A stretch of DNA of 64,000 nt from Lunularia cruciata (lineage: Eukaryota > Streptophyta > Marchantiopsida > Lunulariales > Lunulariaceae): positions 3,226,501 through 3,290,500 of the forward strand of contig OX419761.1 of the NCBI GenBank assembly GCA_948567375.1, given 5' to 3'. Positions 44,520 through 55,510 of this stretch are shown here, piece after piece (the stretch's first letter is position 1; each line of letters starts with the position of its first letter). The notes under the pieces were generated by a model. It did not search any database, was not told the DNA's origin, and saw nothing but the letters and a program-made list of their open reading frames with translations. The translations under genes were made by a program, and so were the position numbers.

Positions 44520-46110
44520 TTCCTGCATGTAGGAGACTCATTTTGATTTCATAAGTACGCTTTGACTCTAAACTCTTCTCCTTGAATCTGTTTTTTTTCT
44601 TCCTTAGCTTTCTTTTTGTATGCACTCAATGTCTTCTCAATTTCAACTTTCATCTTCTTTGTCTCTAATCTAACATGCTTGGCTTCCATTTTCATCAATG
44701 TTTTTGCTCTTTTCCTCATGTTGGTGGCTTTTAGTTCAACTAGTCATAACTTCTCCTTGAATTCTATAGTATTTGGCTTCAACATGGTAAGTTTTGCTAA
44801 ATCTTGAGACAATGACATACTAGGTGACATCTGTGATACCTTACTTGCTGATATTCCACCTTTTCTCCTCTTTGGGTCACATTCTCCTTCTTGGTCAAGG
44901 AAAGCGCACTCGCACCCATCCCTTGTAGAAGTTAAAGGAGGTGGTGTAACAAAAGGTGAGTCCTCTACTAGTGCAACAAATGGTGACTCATCCTCAGGTG
45001 ATCAGATTCCACTATCTATGTAAACACTAGGTATACTTTTCACCTCTTGGATGTTAGGGACAAATTGGGGGCACAAGTCTGGGAGTGCCACCTTTTGGGG
45101 AGATGGGAATTGAGAGCACTCCTCCTTTGCACCTTCATGGACCTCCTCCATTCTAACCTTGCTCAAATTGGGATTTAAATCTCCCAAGATTACCATAGGA
45201 GGTGGACTAATGTTTGCTCTGTTCCTAAACATGGCTTCCGTTCTAGCAAAATGTTGGCACATTCCATTCAATTTATCTTCTATAATTCTCCACCCTTTGC
45301 CATATTCTTTCACAAACATGGCTTCTATTTTAGCAAAATGTTGACACATTCCATTCAATTTATCTTCTATAGTTCTCCACCCTTTGCCATATTCCTTCTC
45401 TGTAAGACCTTTTCCCATAGACTTGTTCTTAAGCTCCCAACTTTCTTTGTACTATTTCATGTACCTCAACCATTTCTTGTAAAGCCAATCACCTATCATA
45501 GAAGTAGGAAATCCTTGCCACTCTCGAATCAAAAATATTGCCATGAAACAAAAAGTGGTTGATTTTTGAATGTGCATTTTGCAATTCACACCATAATCTG
45601 CAAAATTTTTGGGGCAAATAATCCAAATAATCTAGTATTTGGCCATAATGGTGCAAACCGTTCATCCTCTTTTGTTTTGCCAAGCACGAAAGAAGCCATC
45701 CTCAAGAGTTCTCCAAAGTTTCTCCAGAGTTGTTCATGTTGTGAATCCAAAGGTGAATCTATAGGTCTTGGATCTGCATCCAAAAGTGAGCCTCTTGCAT
45801 TGTAACAAGGTACTTGATCTCCCATTGCTAAATTTTTGTTGCACTTTTGGAGTAAAATTCCTTGACCCCTAATCAATTCCTTGGTTGCCATGGGGCAGTG
45901 CGGATCATTTTTCGTAACTCGCATTATCCTTTGCCGCACAGAAATGAACCACCACACCAATGAAAAACTACTAAACTGCCATTTAGTTGGTTGACATAGT
46001 GAGTATTTGCACTCGGGATGGTGAATTTGAGTTGAGAATTCAAATAGTTGAGAGTGTGCATTTTGGATCCGCCAAAAAGTTCATAAATCACACTCCAAGA
46101 CCAACTCACC
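44520..46110 (-). pseudogene. Broken minus-strand gene of unknown function with coiled-coil end
   Basis: From 46110 downward the minus strand reads protein-like in shifting frames: WSWSVIYELFGGSKMHTLNYLNSQ..., then HCPMATKELI, CELQNAHSKINHFLFHGN, then the open frame 45418-45002 with a tandem 29-residue repeat. It ends at about 44850-44540 with a Lys/Glu-rich coiled-coil-like segment (LVELKATNMRKRAKTLMKME, then EIEKTLSAYKKKAKEEKKQ). At least four frame breaks are visible. I recognise no family. The N-terminal half could be transposon-derived or a decayed host gene. Confidence 0.4.
45227..45400 (-). repeat. 87 bp tandem duplication inside a coding frame
   Basis: Two adjacent 87 bp units (45227-45313 and 45314-45400) differ at only a few positions. 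On the minus strand each encodes 29 residues around EYGKGWR(T/I)IEDKLNGMCQHFA. The unit length keeps the frame open. Confidence 0.85.
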
Positions 46111-46389
46111 CAACCACGTAGCTATACTCTCAAGAAACAATGTCACCTATTCCGACAATCATTTATTTTAATATGATATTTCTAATTATTTATTTCAATA
46201 CAATACGTAACTCCGCGCCTTATTCTTATAAATGAATGTAAATTGGAACACAACATGAATTTACATTCAGTTCATTTATTAACATCTCATCTTGCTAAAG
46301 TAGTTCATTAAAAATAGTTCCAAAATTTGTTATTTACCCAATAGACATCAATCGAATCTATTTATAAACCCCCTAATGCACTCATAGGT

Positions 46390-47226
46390 GTCATTCCATA
46401 TTCGTTGGGGAAATGCACCAAGTTACAAGAACTGATGTTGCATATAGCTAAAAAACTTGTACTGTTACCACCGTAGCCAGCTAACGTCACGGAGCTGACC
46501 TATCTGCGGTTGGACAAGAATATAAGTACCACTCCTTGGTCCAATGCAGAAAGTTATACATGTTGGATTTAAATTGGGGTTCTTGACAGGAGGAGCTAGG
46601 TAACCTTTACATATTTGCCGTATTCGGATCTGTCGGATATTGGGAACGCGCTTCCAGGGCATGTTTCCCGAATCATTGCGAAACTGGGAAAGATTAGGCG
46701 TCTTGAGGTAATTAAAGTTTAAAGTTCCTTTAAAGTTATTAAAGTTTATTGAAGTTCCTTGAGAGGTGCCGTTCCTCGCAATTGGCCGTCGTCTCAATTG
46801 TACTTGTTTCAGAAACAGAATCTAGTATACATTTAGAGGGTTTTCCTCAGTACTATTTGTCGGACATACCTCATTCACTTGGTTAGTTTTGGGCGACAGC
46901 AGTTTTAGTGGGTCTTATCCGTTTGAAAGTTTGTCATCGTTCCGCACGATGTTTCTTACGGCCGTCTTACTTTGGGAGTCGCAAGCTTGAAAGTAAGAAC
47001 GCGCGAACCCTGCTTAACTAACAGAAGGTTGGCAAGATTCTGAGATTTGCGAAGAAAAAAAGAGTGAAGGTGCAGAGACAACGTTAAATCTGAAACACGG
47101 AGAAAGTCCCGTGGGGAGGTGAACTCAGATAGCAACAGCAGCTGACAGCAGCAACAATAGCAGCAACAATACCGATAAAGTTTGTGTTTGAGCGCATGAA
47201 TTTCAATAACGAAGTGAACCAGTGTA
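46390..47226 (+). pseudogene. Possible leucine-rich-repeat gene debris
   Basis: Base composition here is less AT-rich than in the neighbouring repeats. In different frames the plus strand shows LRR-like pieces: NVTELTYLRLDKN near 46480, FQGMFPESLRNWERLGVL near 46650-46710, and SFSGSYPFESLSS near 46900. Spacing of about 24 residues is not maintained and the frames differ, so this is at most a decayed LRR gene fragment and may be chance. Confidence 0.3.
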
Positions 47227-47508
47227 TTAACATTTGCTCTCGACAATGTCAAGCGCGTCAACTCTTAATTTGTACACTGTTGATATCAAAATTAGGAGCC
47301 AGTTTGCAGATCGTTGTATTAGAAACATCTGCTCACAGCTAACTGAACTGCGGATAGGACTCATTGACCGCGTTCTCTCGGAAGAAATTCTCGTGATCCT
47401 TTTGATTACTAAAATCCCTGCTCGTCTTCGGCTAGCTAAACCAGAGATGGTAGCCGTAATGTTTCTTTGTCGAGCTCCACTCCTACAACAATATGTCGAT
47501 TTAAACTC

Positions 47509-47514
47509 TTTATT
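47509..47514 (-). terminator. Polyadenylation signal of the LEA gene
   Basis: AATAAA on the minus strand lies 65 bases after the LEA stop codon, a normal distance for a plant polyadenylation signal. Confidence 0.6.
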
Positions 47515-47578
47515 CATCTGTACAGACGGAACTAAGAACTAGACTAAGTACTCTAACATGGCAACTACACTCTCCGTC

Positions 47579-48675
47579 CTAATGCTTGTCCTCTGATTTC
47601 AGCCCTACCTTCTCCGCAACTTTGGCAGCGTCGCGCTTGACGGCTTTGGCAGCTTCTACTCCTACCTCTTTAATACCAGTGGCAGTTTCCGACATCTTCT
47701 CCGGAAGATCCTTCAACATATCCTTCGCCGTCGAAGCTTCTTTCGATGCGTGCTCTTTTACGCTACCAAGAACACCCTTTCCGCTCTCGGCTTTTTCATT
47801 CATATTCTCCTTCGAAGAATCGACAAACTCGCTAGCTTTGTCCTTCACGCTTCCCATCGTTTCCTCAGTTTTGGAGGATGCGCTTCTGTACATATCCTTA
47901 TCGGTCTCCTTGGCTTTGTTTACGCTATCTCCCACCTTCTCGGCTACGTAGTTTGCGTTTTCCTTAGCTTTTCCAGCCACATCTTTCGCTTTGTCCTTTG
48001 CCTCATCTACTCCTTCGCTCATGCTTTCCTTGGCACCTTGAGCGTAGCTCTTGGCCTTGTCCGTCACATTGCTAGCCGTGTCCTTCCCCTTATCGGTCAC
48101 CTTCTGGCCCTCTTCCTTCATGGAGTCCTTGGCCTCTTGGAAGCTTGGCTTGACGCCGCCACCTTCATGAGACATCTTCGTCTTCTCATGTTCGTGGTGA
48201 TCATGGTCCCTTGCAGCCTGTTGAGAAAAAGATATCAATACTTCATCTTAGTTTTGCAGCCCTACGAACTTCATTACATGCAAATACTTGGAACAGTAAA
48301 TTGAACGTGTTCTATCTCCGAACACAGTCACAAGTTTCTCTAGACTGACATAGGCTCAATTTGGATTGATGTCTCCCAACACTGTCGTCAAATCCTACCT
48401 CGCGCAAATTACTCTGATCTATATCCTCATTGATCGATACATAACAGACAGTAAGATTCCGAAAAGTTTACCTGTCCATCGGCAGCATACAGCCGTTGGA
48501 AACTCAATGATCCGGGCCTGCACAAGCTGGACTCAACATTGGAGATCTGCTGGTGAGAAGGAAAGCTCAAAGCGGATGCACGAGGAGCAATGACTGAGTG
48601 AGATGCAGAAGGTTGGGCACTGGCAGTCTGCTGCAAAACCTTCAGGAGTCGAACAGATGCTCTCCTCGCAGCCAT
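47579..48675 (-). CDS. Mitochondrial group-3/LEA_4-type late embryogenesis abundant protein (two exons)
   Basis: Exon 1 (48675-48472) encodes 68 residues and exon 2 (48217-47579) the remaining 212, giving 280 residues. The junction CAG|GTAAAC...TTCTCAACAG|GCT is canonical and phase 0. Residues 1-63 form a mitochondrial presequence: Arg/Ser/Ala-rich, with no acidic residue before Glu48, an amphipathic start MAARRASVRLLKVLQ, and RLY|AA at 61-65, matching the R-x-Y|A cleavage pattern. The mature part has a His-rich stretch (HDHHEHEK) and then Lys/Ala/Glu/Asp-rich 11-residue LEA_4 repeats such as DKAKDVAGKAKENANYVAEK. Such proteins are disordered when wet and fold into helices on drying, protecting membranes and enzymes. 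Both exons are fully open, and it is the only intact host gene here. Confidence 0.92.
48218..48471 (-). other. LEA gene intron
   Basis: This 254 bp intron has GT and AG ends, with a T-rich tract ATCTTTTTCTCAACAG at the acceptor. It separates the targeting-peptide exon from the LEA-repeat exon. Confidence 0.88.
48472..48675 (-). other. LEA gene exon 1 (presequence)
   Basis: The start is the first ATG of the open frame (48675-48673), preceded by in-frame stop-containing 5' leader. The exon encodes almost exactly the mitochondrial targeting peptide and ends at CAG|GTAAAC. Confidence 0.88.
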
Positions 48676-48845
48676 GATAGCCTGAACTTCCGGACTCTTT
48701 TGTCTCTCAACTTCCGCAGCTCGACGAGAATACCACCCTAAACGCTCTCGAGATTCACAAAGAGTACTTCAATTTCACAACAATAGACTCAACAATTCAA
48801 TCTGTGTCTGCAAAAGTCGATGGTTTAGATAGGAGCTGCAATTCT

Positions 48846-48990
48846 CGGGGAATATAAGGCAATTGTGCGTGGAAGTGCTGCATGAGGGACCGGCCAGTCA
48901 GCAACACTTGTCACTGCAGTACGGAGCCACTTCAATGACTTAGCATACTTGATTCATGCAGTGGCTGGTTCCTTGCTCGACACGCGCCTC
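48846..48990 (-). promoter_or_regulatory. Putative LEA promoter motifs (TATA-like, RY cores, CE3-like)
   Basis: Upstream of the LEA start (reading minus) there is a TATA-like TTATATT at about 48852-48858, roughly 180 bases before the ATG. Two CATGCA RY cores lie at 48879-48884 (minus) and 48955-48960 (plus). GGCGCGTGTC at 48979-48988 differs by one base from the ABA coupling element CE3 (ACGCGTGTC). RY and ABA-type elements are typical of seed and desiccation LEA promoters. The motifs are short, so the call is tentative. Confidence 0.4.
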
Positions 48991-49099
48991 CTCCAAGATC
49001 GCGACCAAAACTGAGTGGAGACTTCCAAACCCGTTCAACTTCATACAGTTTCGAACGGACCCGTGAGCATTAGGGCAGCTTGGGAACTGATCCACTTAG

Positions 49100-52070
49100 A
49101 TTCCAGTATCAAACAGCATCTTCAATATGAGTCAATTACCAAATCTCCTGAAATGTTCAGATCTCGTCTCACTTTATGTGCAGTCTAAAATTCGCTTGAG
49201 GGAAAAAATTTCGTATGTGGCTCTCTCCAAATACATAAATAAGATAATAACAATTCTATTCTAGGAACCGAACTTTTGAAATATATTAAGGTCATGCTTA
49301 CACTGCAATGAAGTAGGTTATGATGATGAAGAGGTGAGTTAGAACATGCATTAGAAGGTTGCATGAATAACAGATTATCGTAATGTATTATCATAATATT
49401 AGAACACAATTAAATTGAGAAAATCGTAAAAGTATGTAATTCCTTCAACTCTTAACCGGAGTCTTGAGACTAAAACAACAAAGTTTCAAAATCAATACAA
49501 ACATTCTAGCTAGTGGGATATAAGTTCCACATTCTTCTCATATATTGTTAATTTGAAGGATGCAAGCAAAATGTTTGCTTGCATCATTGTAATTACACTC
49601 TCCAAAATCATAATCCACCTTTCCGCAAGAAAACTAACTATATAAAAGAACCTTATAAGGAGATAAGCTTAGGAAAACAATCCATTTCAGCCAATAAAAA
49701 AGTATATTTTGGAAAGAGAAGTTGTCACTTCAGGCAAAAATTATAGACTACATCACAATGGCATATCACTAAGGTATATCATATTGGCTGAGAGATATGG
49801 CTACATCAACACAATGTCCGTCACTTAGCAACAACTATAAATATCACTTAATGTGGGAAGATATAAGATGGTAGATAATCATTGCTTTACTAATTTACAT
49901 CTTTAACACCAGGGTTAAGACCACAACTTGGCTTGGTAGATCATAGGCCTTTTGCTTGAGGACCAATTAACGGAAAAGATCCACTAAGCAAAAATAGTCA
50001 AAGTGGAAATGCTTCAAGTAACCAAGATGACTCTATATAGGGGAAAAAATAATCTACACCTTGGACCGACCAAATACAATATACTAAATAACTAAATTCT
50101 GAAGGTGAGTCCCAGCCTACACTAGCTTAATCTTAATCATAACTATTATTTAGATTCACTGTAGAAGGTATTACTTGTTCGAAGAAAGTGAAATATCATT
50201 TGAATACATTTGTATCTGTCAATGTTCTCTAGTATGTTTTTAAATACACTTTCAATACCTTCAAATTGTAGAAAACTAAGAAGAGTTGAATGGCTAAAGA
50301 TGAAGATTATAACAGGATAATAAATATTGATTTTTTGGCAAAAAATCCAATTTCGATTTTAGTTATTTTCTATTCATATGCATGTTTCAAAGAGAATTTG
50401 CATAGAATAGAATCATCCATTATTTACATCCATTATCTATAGAATCATTCAATTTAAATTCTTTGAGTTCTACAACAGCAAACTTTGTTGATCTCTTTGT
50501 TGAGTGTTTTTACATGCAAATGATGTGAATAAATAAAGAAATAGTTGTATGAAAATAGAGCTCAGTCATGTTGTTCTTGGTGGAACGATTGAGAAGTTAA
50601 TCCTCAATGTTTTAGTGCAAGCGGGACAAAATGATAAGATAACATCCATGGTGAGCATATTAAGTGGTAATCATTGCAAATATATCAATATACCTAGCTA
50701 ATATAAGTTTTAGGAATTTACATTCAAGACTTATCCTAACAAACCTTATTGGCAAACATGCCAGATAGGAATACCGTAGAGTTTACATTGCCTAAGTCGT
50801 ATCTACTTAAGCACCTTTACGCAATTTAAAGCTTGTTTGACATAAAATTCAAGGGAAGCAACCATAGAGAGCTTTAGTAGCTTTTATGTATTCTTTTATG
50901 CTTGAGATTTTATGATATTATGTACGATCTAGATCCTTAGTTGATTGTGCTTTACAGTAAAAATATTCATGGAATAATTTGAAAAAAAGTGTATCTTTTT
51001 TAATTTAAATTTCAATAAAATTTCATTATAATCAATATTTCTTTCTAAATTAACATGGAAATCGTGGAGATTACTGATGGATATACATAATTTCATACAT
51101 AGATTATTCCAAGGTAATTTTCTAATATATAAAAAAATTTGCTTTGAAATATTTTCATTGAAGAACACATTTAGGTGTTTTGAGATATTTAAGTTAGTAA
51201 AGTGATAAAGTGTAAATCTTAAACAACACTTTTATTGTGCGGAAGTTTGCAAGTTTAGAATGGTTGATGTACCTTCCTTGAGCTTATAAAAAGCATCACT
51301 TGAGCTCTTCTTGAATTTCATTTGTTTTAATTATTATATTCCTTTTTATATTCTCCTTTCTTGGATATCTCCTTACAAGAGCATATTATAACGTAATTTA
51401 GACTTCCTACTTACCATAACTTGGGCATACAAAAAGCAACTTCATAAGGAACTCCAAAGGTAAGTTGTATCTTAAGTTCACTTTCCCTTCTTTACACACA
51501 AAATGCTACCACAAAAGTCCACTCATCATCCTAACAAGGACTATGACATATCATATAAAAAACAACTCATGCATTAGTCAAAGACTTCACCAAAGAAGTG
51601 TTTTGATAAATAGAGGGACTCCAGGGTGAATTCTTGTTTATCACTTATGTACATTAATTTCTCCCAAATAATATACATAATCTTGACTCATTTATTGCAA
51701 TTTATAAGCATTTACAAATCTTGGCTGGTTATGCTCAATCTGACTCACAAGTTACTCTTAACTTCAACCACAAGTCCATACGTAACTTTATTTACAAGTC
51801 TTCATCAAAACTTTACTAGCAAGTTTTTCTTTACTAGATGAGAGCTTTAACTTTAAATTTGATTAACCAAACATTATTACAAATCTCTCTTATTTATTCA
51901 AGTTACAATTTCCTTGATTTATAATCTACAAGTTCTACAACTTGCGATGGTGCATAAGCTAGACAAGTCACAATTATTATATTGATTGATACAATGAACA
52001 TCCTTTCCATCAGATTAAGTACTCAATCTTTTTATTGATAGTGACTACAAGGTGTTAGTATCTTGAGGAT
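49100..52070. other. AT-rich intergenic DNA
   Basis: Only short chance frames occur on both strands. I find no LTR, transposon domain or RNA gene. The stretch separates the LEA gene promoter from the inverted family E copy. Confidence 0.6.
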
Positions 52071-52870
52071 TTGTGACAACCTCGCAAATATCACTTTTGC
52101 GGTAATCGGGTAAGTAAAGTTCATTCCCGCAGAGATACGAGTCAGAATTGGTCAAATACAAAGTCAAACAATAACATGTAGTTCTTCTTGGTTGCATCTT
52201 TAATCTCTCAGGTAGAAACCACACCCAGAAGAGAGTAACAAGCACTGACTCGTAGTCTTGTCACGAATTAACACTCCTTAATCACAACTCCATCAAATCT
52301 TTCCAAACAATCTTGATTGTGATGATTCAGGCTCTCCCAAAAATGGCACTTCACTGTGAAATGACTTTGCCTTAGAATTGTGTTCCACCGCTCCACTGAA
52401 GGCACAAATTCCTCGATCAAAATTGCTTCACATCAACTGCGCACTGCACTCACAAATGCAGAATACTACCAACACTACAATTCCTCTCAAATCTGTCAAG
52501 GCATTGCTTTGATTGCACTTCATTCAAGATCAAACACATAGAATGAAGATCAAGGCTGCAGAATCCAACATCCAACAAGCACACTGACTTGCACTTCAAA
52601 TTTCTCCACACACTCACAAACACAAGTACAACGTTGATACTCGGAATCAAGCTCAAGCGACGAGCACTACTTCACAGCACTTTGCTTTATCTATTCTCAA
52701 AAATTATGAGCACTGAATAACATGATACTGCAAATGCCACTCTTAAGTAGTGAACAACTTGACAGTTCTAACAACTATACCGTTCTACAACAACTTTTCT
52801 AACCTGTAGATCCAAAATGACAATGCACCGCTTCATATCTGCCTCTTCAAATCTCAAAAACTGTTACTAC
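52071..52870 (-). repeat. Conserved terminal block of family E, minus copy
   Basis: It matches about 40630-41422 nearly throughout, including CATTTGCAG, ATAGATAAAGCAAAGTG, TCTTGTTACTCTC-type text, GGTGTGGTTTCTACC, GCAAAAGTGATATTTGC and the shared end GTTGTCACAA. It could be an LTR ending CA, or an untranslated tail. A matching upstream start (TG) was not found. Confidence 0.55.
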
Positions 52871-53317
52871 TCTGATCCGATGTCTACTTCATCTACTTCA
52901 AACCCAAATCCGAAGTAATCTTACTTCCTACTACTCTGTCCTCGAGTTTCATATCTTCTACTTCTTCTACCAGATCTAACAATTCTCTTTCCTGATCTGA
53001 AATTCCACTAGTGGGTAATCCTTCGAAACCTTCATCTCTTGACCCACTCTTCTCTAATGTCTCCGATGGTAACCCCAAAGACATCTACACTCCTATGTTA
53101 TCTACTTTGGGTTTGGCTCTAACATCTTTCTGAAGTTTATATATCTCCAATTTTACTAAGTCTAATCTAATCAAAATATTGTCTTCTACCTCTAAGATTT
53201 TCCTATCTACACGAGTCCTGAGACTTATCAGTAGTGCGTCAAATCGGTATCTTTTGCTTGTCTTCGCCTTGTCTCTTGCACCAACAATTTTAACTCGTGC
53301 AGCCGCGTTTCTTCAAT

Positions 53318-53977
53318 TCAAACACTGGCCTCTGTACTCAACATCGCATTCATTCTGAGGACTATCTCCTTCAACGGCTCCAATTGCATCTTCCTTTCTC
53401 GCTCTTGATTTGCAAGCCAATCCTCCCTATACATTGCCAACTCTACTTCAAACTTGGCTTTCACCATTTCCTTCTCTTTCTCCTTCTCCTTCTGTACAAC
53501 CTTCTCCTCTTGATTACAAAGTAACTCTTGTAATCTCTCTTCTTCACTATATCGTGTTGCTAACTCTCTTTGCCAGAGTTGCTTCTTCTCCTCTACACTC
53601 TCCATCACCCTATCGAGCTCTTGATCCTTTGTTGCTACTCTCGCCATAGCATGGATAAGTTCTACTCTTGAATCAGCAAACTGGTGCTTCAAGATCTCAT
53701 ATTCTGCTACTTGTCTCTCCCTTGCTATGTCACTCTTCTTAACAAGCTCTTCTCGATATCTCACTTCTCTCTTCAGGTCTTCAATTACCTGAGTCCTCAC
53801 TATTGCCTCCGCTCGCAGTACTTCACTTTCCTCCTCTCCTCGGGTTATGATTTTCTTCAACTCCAAGTTCTCTTCTTCTAACCGCGTTAAGACCTGCAAC
53901 ACAGTCTTCACCTCCGGACACTTTGACTGCATCTCCTTCTTCATGTGTTCTAACTTCACCAACAGAGGACACACCAC
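53318..53977 (-). CDS. Family E coiled-coil protein segment
   Basis: This open frame of 219 codons is dominated by Glu, Lys, Arg and Leu with heptad-like spacing (LEEENLELKKIITRGEEE, VIEDLKREVRYREELVKK, EKKQLWQRELATRYSEEE, QEEKVVQKEKEKEKE), so a long coiled coil is expected. Upstream is the acidic basic-patch frame 54188-54661; downstream, after one stop, is the repeat frame 52893-53084. The breaks look recent. The protein is not recognised. A structural or particle-forming role, as for element gag-like proteins, would be a guess. Confidence 0.5.
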   Translation of the reverse strand: MVCPLLVKLEHMKKEMQSKCPEVKTVLQVLTRLEEENLELKKIITRGEEESEVLRAEAIVRTQVIEDLKREVRYREELVKKSDIARERQVAEYEILKHQFADSRVELIHAMARVATKDQELDRVMESVEEKKQLWQRELATRYSEEERLQELLCNQEEKVVQKEKEKEKEMVKAKFEVELAMYREDWLANQERERKMQLEPLKEIVLRMNAMLSTEASV

Positions 53978-54187
53978 CTCCTACAGATACTTGACTCCAT
54001 TGCTCGCTACTACCTCCTCTTGCATAGCAACTTCCCTTCATACTTTGTGTTCATCCGATACTCGCCTTCTTCTCTGCAGTCTTCATATCGGAACGGACGC
54101 CTTGCTTCCCGAGCTTTTGTTTATTTCTTCTTTCACAATACTCAGACCTGCATCACACTTCGCCTTGCGTCTCGAGCGGACTCCCCT

Positions 54188-54661
54188 CTAAATTGCAATC
54201 TTCTTCTCTTCGGCCTCGTGTACCTTATCTTCCAAATTCGTGTTGTCCTTGACCTTGGTCTCTGCCTGCACTTCTTCTTCCTCCTCTGCAGTAGTTGGCC
54301 CCAATGTCATTTCTCCTCCTTCATCGCTACTTGTATCTCCACTCTGTAGCGTTAGCTTGGACTCCTCCTCGTGTTCCGAGTCTTTGGTCTTGCACTCAGC
54401 TTCACCTTCTGAGTCTTCATCTTCCGACTTGATCACCACTATGCCTCGCCTCGGGTTTCCTCTTCTTGTCTTCCGAGGTTTTGTCTTGTCTTTGGCTTTG
54501 CCCTGCCGACTTCTCTTCTTTGATTTTGGAGTACTTACTTCTATCTCCACATTCTTCCCTGTCTTCTTGTAGTACTTGTCGGTGCTTCTGATTTGTAAGA
54601 TGTATTGTTGCTCCTCTACATCCACTTCCCTTCTCAAATTAGGATGGAAATGCGACACCAT
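54188..54661 (-). CDS. Family E basic-then-acidic protein segment
   Basis: This 157-codon frame has an N-terminal part with VDVEEQQYILQIRSTDKYYK, then a strongly basic patch (SKKRSRQGKAKDKTKPRKTR) that could be a nuclear localisation signal, and then an acidic Ser/Glu-rich tail (KSEDEDSEGEAE, TTAEEEEEVQAE). It is separated from 54668-54982 by a single stop (54662-54667 region), so the two were probably one frame. Confidence 0.45.
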   Translation of the reverse strand: MVSHFHPNLRREVDVEEQQYILQIRSTDKYYKKTGKNVEIEVSTPKSKKRSRQGKAKDKTKPRKTRRGNPRRGIVVIKSEDEDSEGEAECKTKDSEHEEESKLTLQSGDTSSDEGGEMTLGPTTAEEEEEVQAETKVKDNTNLEDKVHEAEEKKIAI

Positions 54662-54667
54662 CCGAGT

Positions 54668-54982
54668 TCACTCCGCTGAGTTCAGCAAATTCAACCCAAG
54701 GTAAAAATGAGTTGCAAATGGCACGATGTAATGTGGAGGCGACTTATCCCACAAATTCCACACCATTTGTCGTGTTCTCCCATGGAAACACCTCGCCCAA
54801 TTAATTGGTTCTCCTACAAAAAATTTGTGAAAGAACACCACTTGGTGTTTCATCACATAGGTTGTTCTCTCCAACTTCAGGATTGCCATCAGAGCACTCA
54901 CAATTCCCCTCTTGATAGGATCTTTGTAACTCTCCACTTTGTACCCATTCTTCATCCTCTTTGACGAGAATGTACCCCTCAC
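54668..54982 (-). CDS. Family E globular domain segment
   Basis: This 104-codon frame has globular composition: GIVSALMAILKLERTTYVMK, VVFFHKFFVGEPINWARCF and MVWNLWDKSPPHYIVPFATHF. It is loosely reminiscent of plant-mobile-domain-type proteins of transposon origin, but I cannot assign it with confidence. It continues upstream, through a stop, into 54990-55200 and the frame 55208-55483 (MSSNFPLPL start near 55438). Confidence 0.4.
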   Translation of the reverse strand: MRGTFSSKRMKNGYKVESYKDPIKRGIVSALMAILKLERTTYVMKHQVVFFHKFFVGEPINWARCFHGRTRQMVWNLWDKSPPHYIVPFATHFYLGLNLLNSAE

Positions 54983-55510
54983 TTCTTAGGTTTCCTCGGC
55001 TATCTCTCCCTTCCCCAAGAACGTGGCACCCTACTCCGTGCCTACTTCCTTCCCAAGTACTAATTTCCAATCCGACTTTGTCCAGCAAGCCGGATTTCCT
55101 CTCTTCCCTTCTTCCTCGGGTCCATCGAGACACTTGCTCTCGATGATCTCAGTCATGAAACCTGGAAAACTAACATTCCAATTCCATGCCAAGAATGTAA
55201 TCCAAAGTCAGCTCAAGACTTCTATTCTTGCGATTACATCTAACCTTCGAATTGCATGATTCCTCACTACAAATTTGGAGTTCTTCTTTCCTCCTCCCAT
55301 CTCTCCTGCTTTCTCACTGTCTCTCGGTTTCACTCTTGCAACCTCTCCCTTACACACTAGCGTGTCTCCAACTCTATTTCCCTTCCCACAATTACCTGTA
55401 GGACAACTTCTCAACGGCAAAGGAAAATTGCTTGACATTACTTTGTCGTGAGGTCGATTTTTATAGAGTTTCACTTTCTTCATCTCTCTTCACTTTGAGT
55501 TTCTATCGAG

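Larger units (their letters stand above)
52071..55510 (-). mobile_element. Family E unit, minus-strand copy (long)
   Basis: On the minus strand this runs from coding frames starting near 55483 through several protein pieces (55208-55483, 54668-54982, 54188-54661, 53318-53977, 52893-53084) to a conserved non-coding terminal block ending GTTGTCACAA at 52071. The last 1.0 kb matches 40241-41422 in the other orientation. The pieces appear to come from one long protein with few breaks. I recognise no RT, integrase or transposase in it. It is likely a non-autonomous element or the 3' part of a larger one; a repeated host gene family is the alternative. Confidence 0.55.

Noticed and set aside
47227-47542. 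Overlapping frames of about 100 codons on both strands just after the LEA gene
   Set aside because: Neither resembles a known protein. The region contains the LEA polyadenylation signal and is best read as 3' untranslated and flanking DNA.
47586-48304. Plus-strand frames of 121 and 184 codons
   Set aside because: They are opposite-strand shadows of the LEA exon 2, opened by its biased Lys/Ala/Glu codons.
53410-54572. Plus-strand Ser/Pro/Leu-rich frames
   Set aside because: They are complements of the Glu/Lys-rich coiled-coil and acidic frames of family E on the minus strand.
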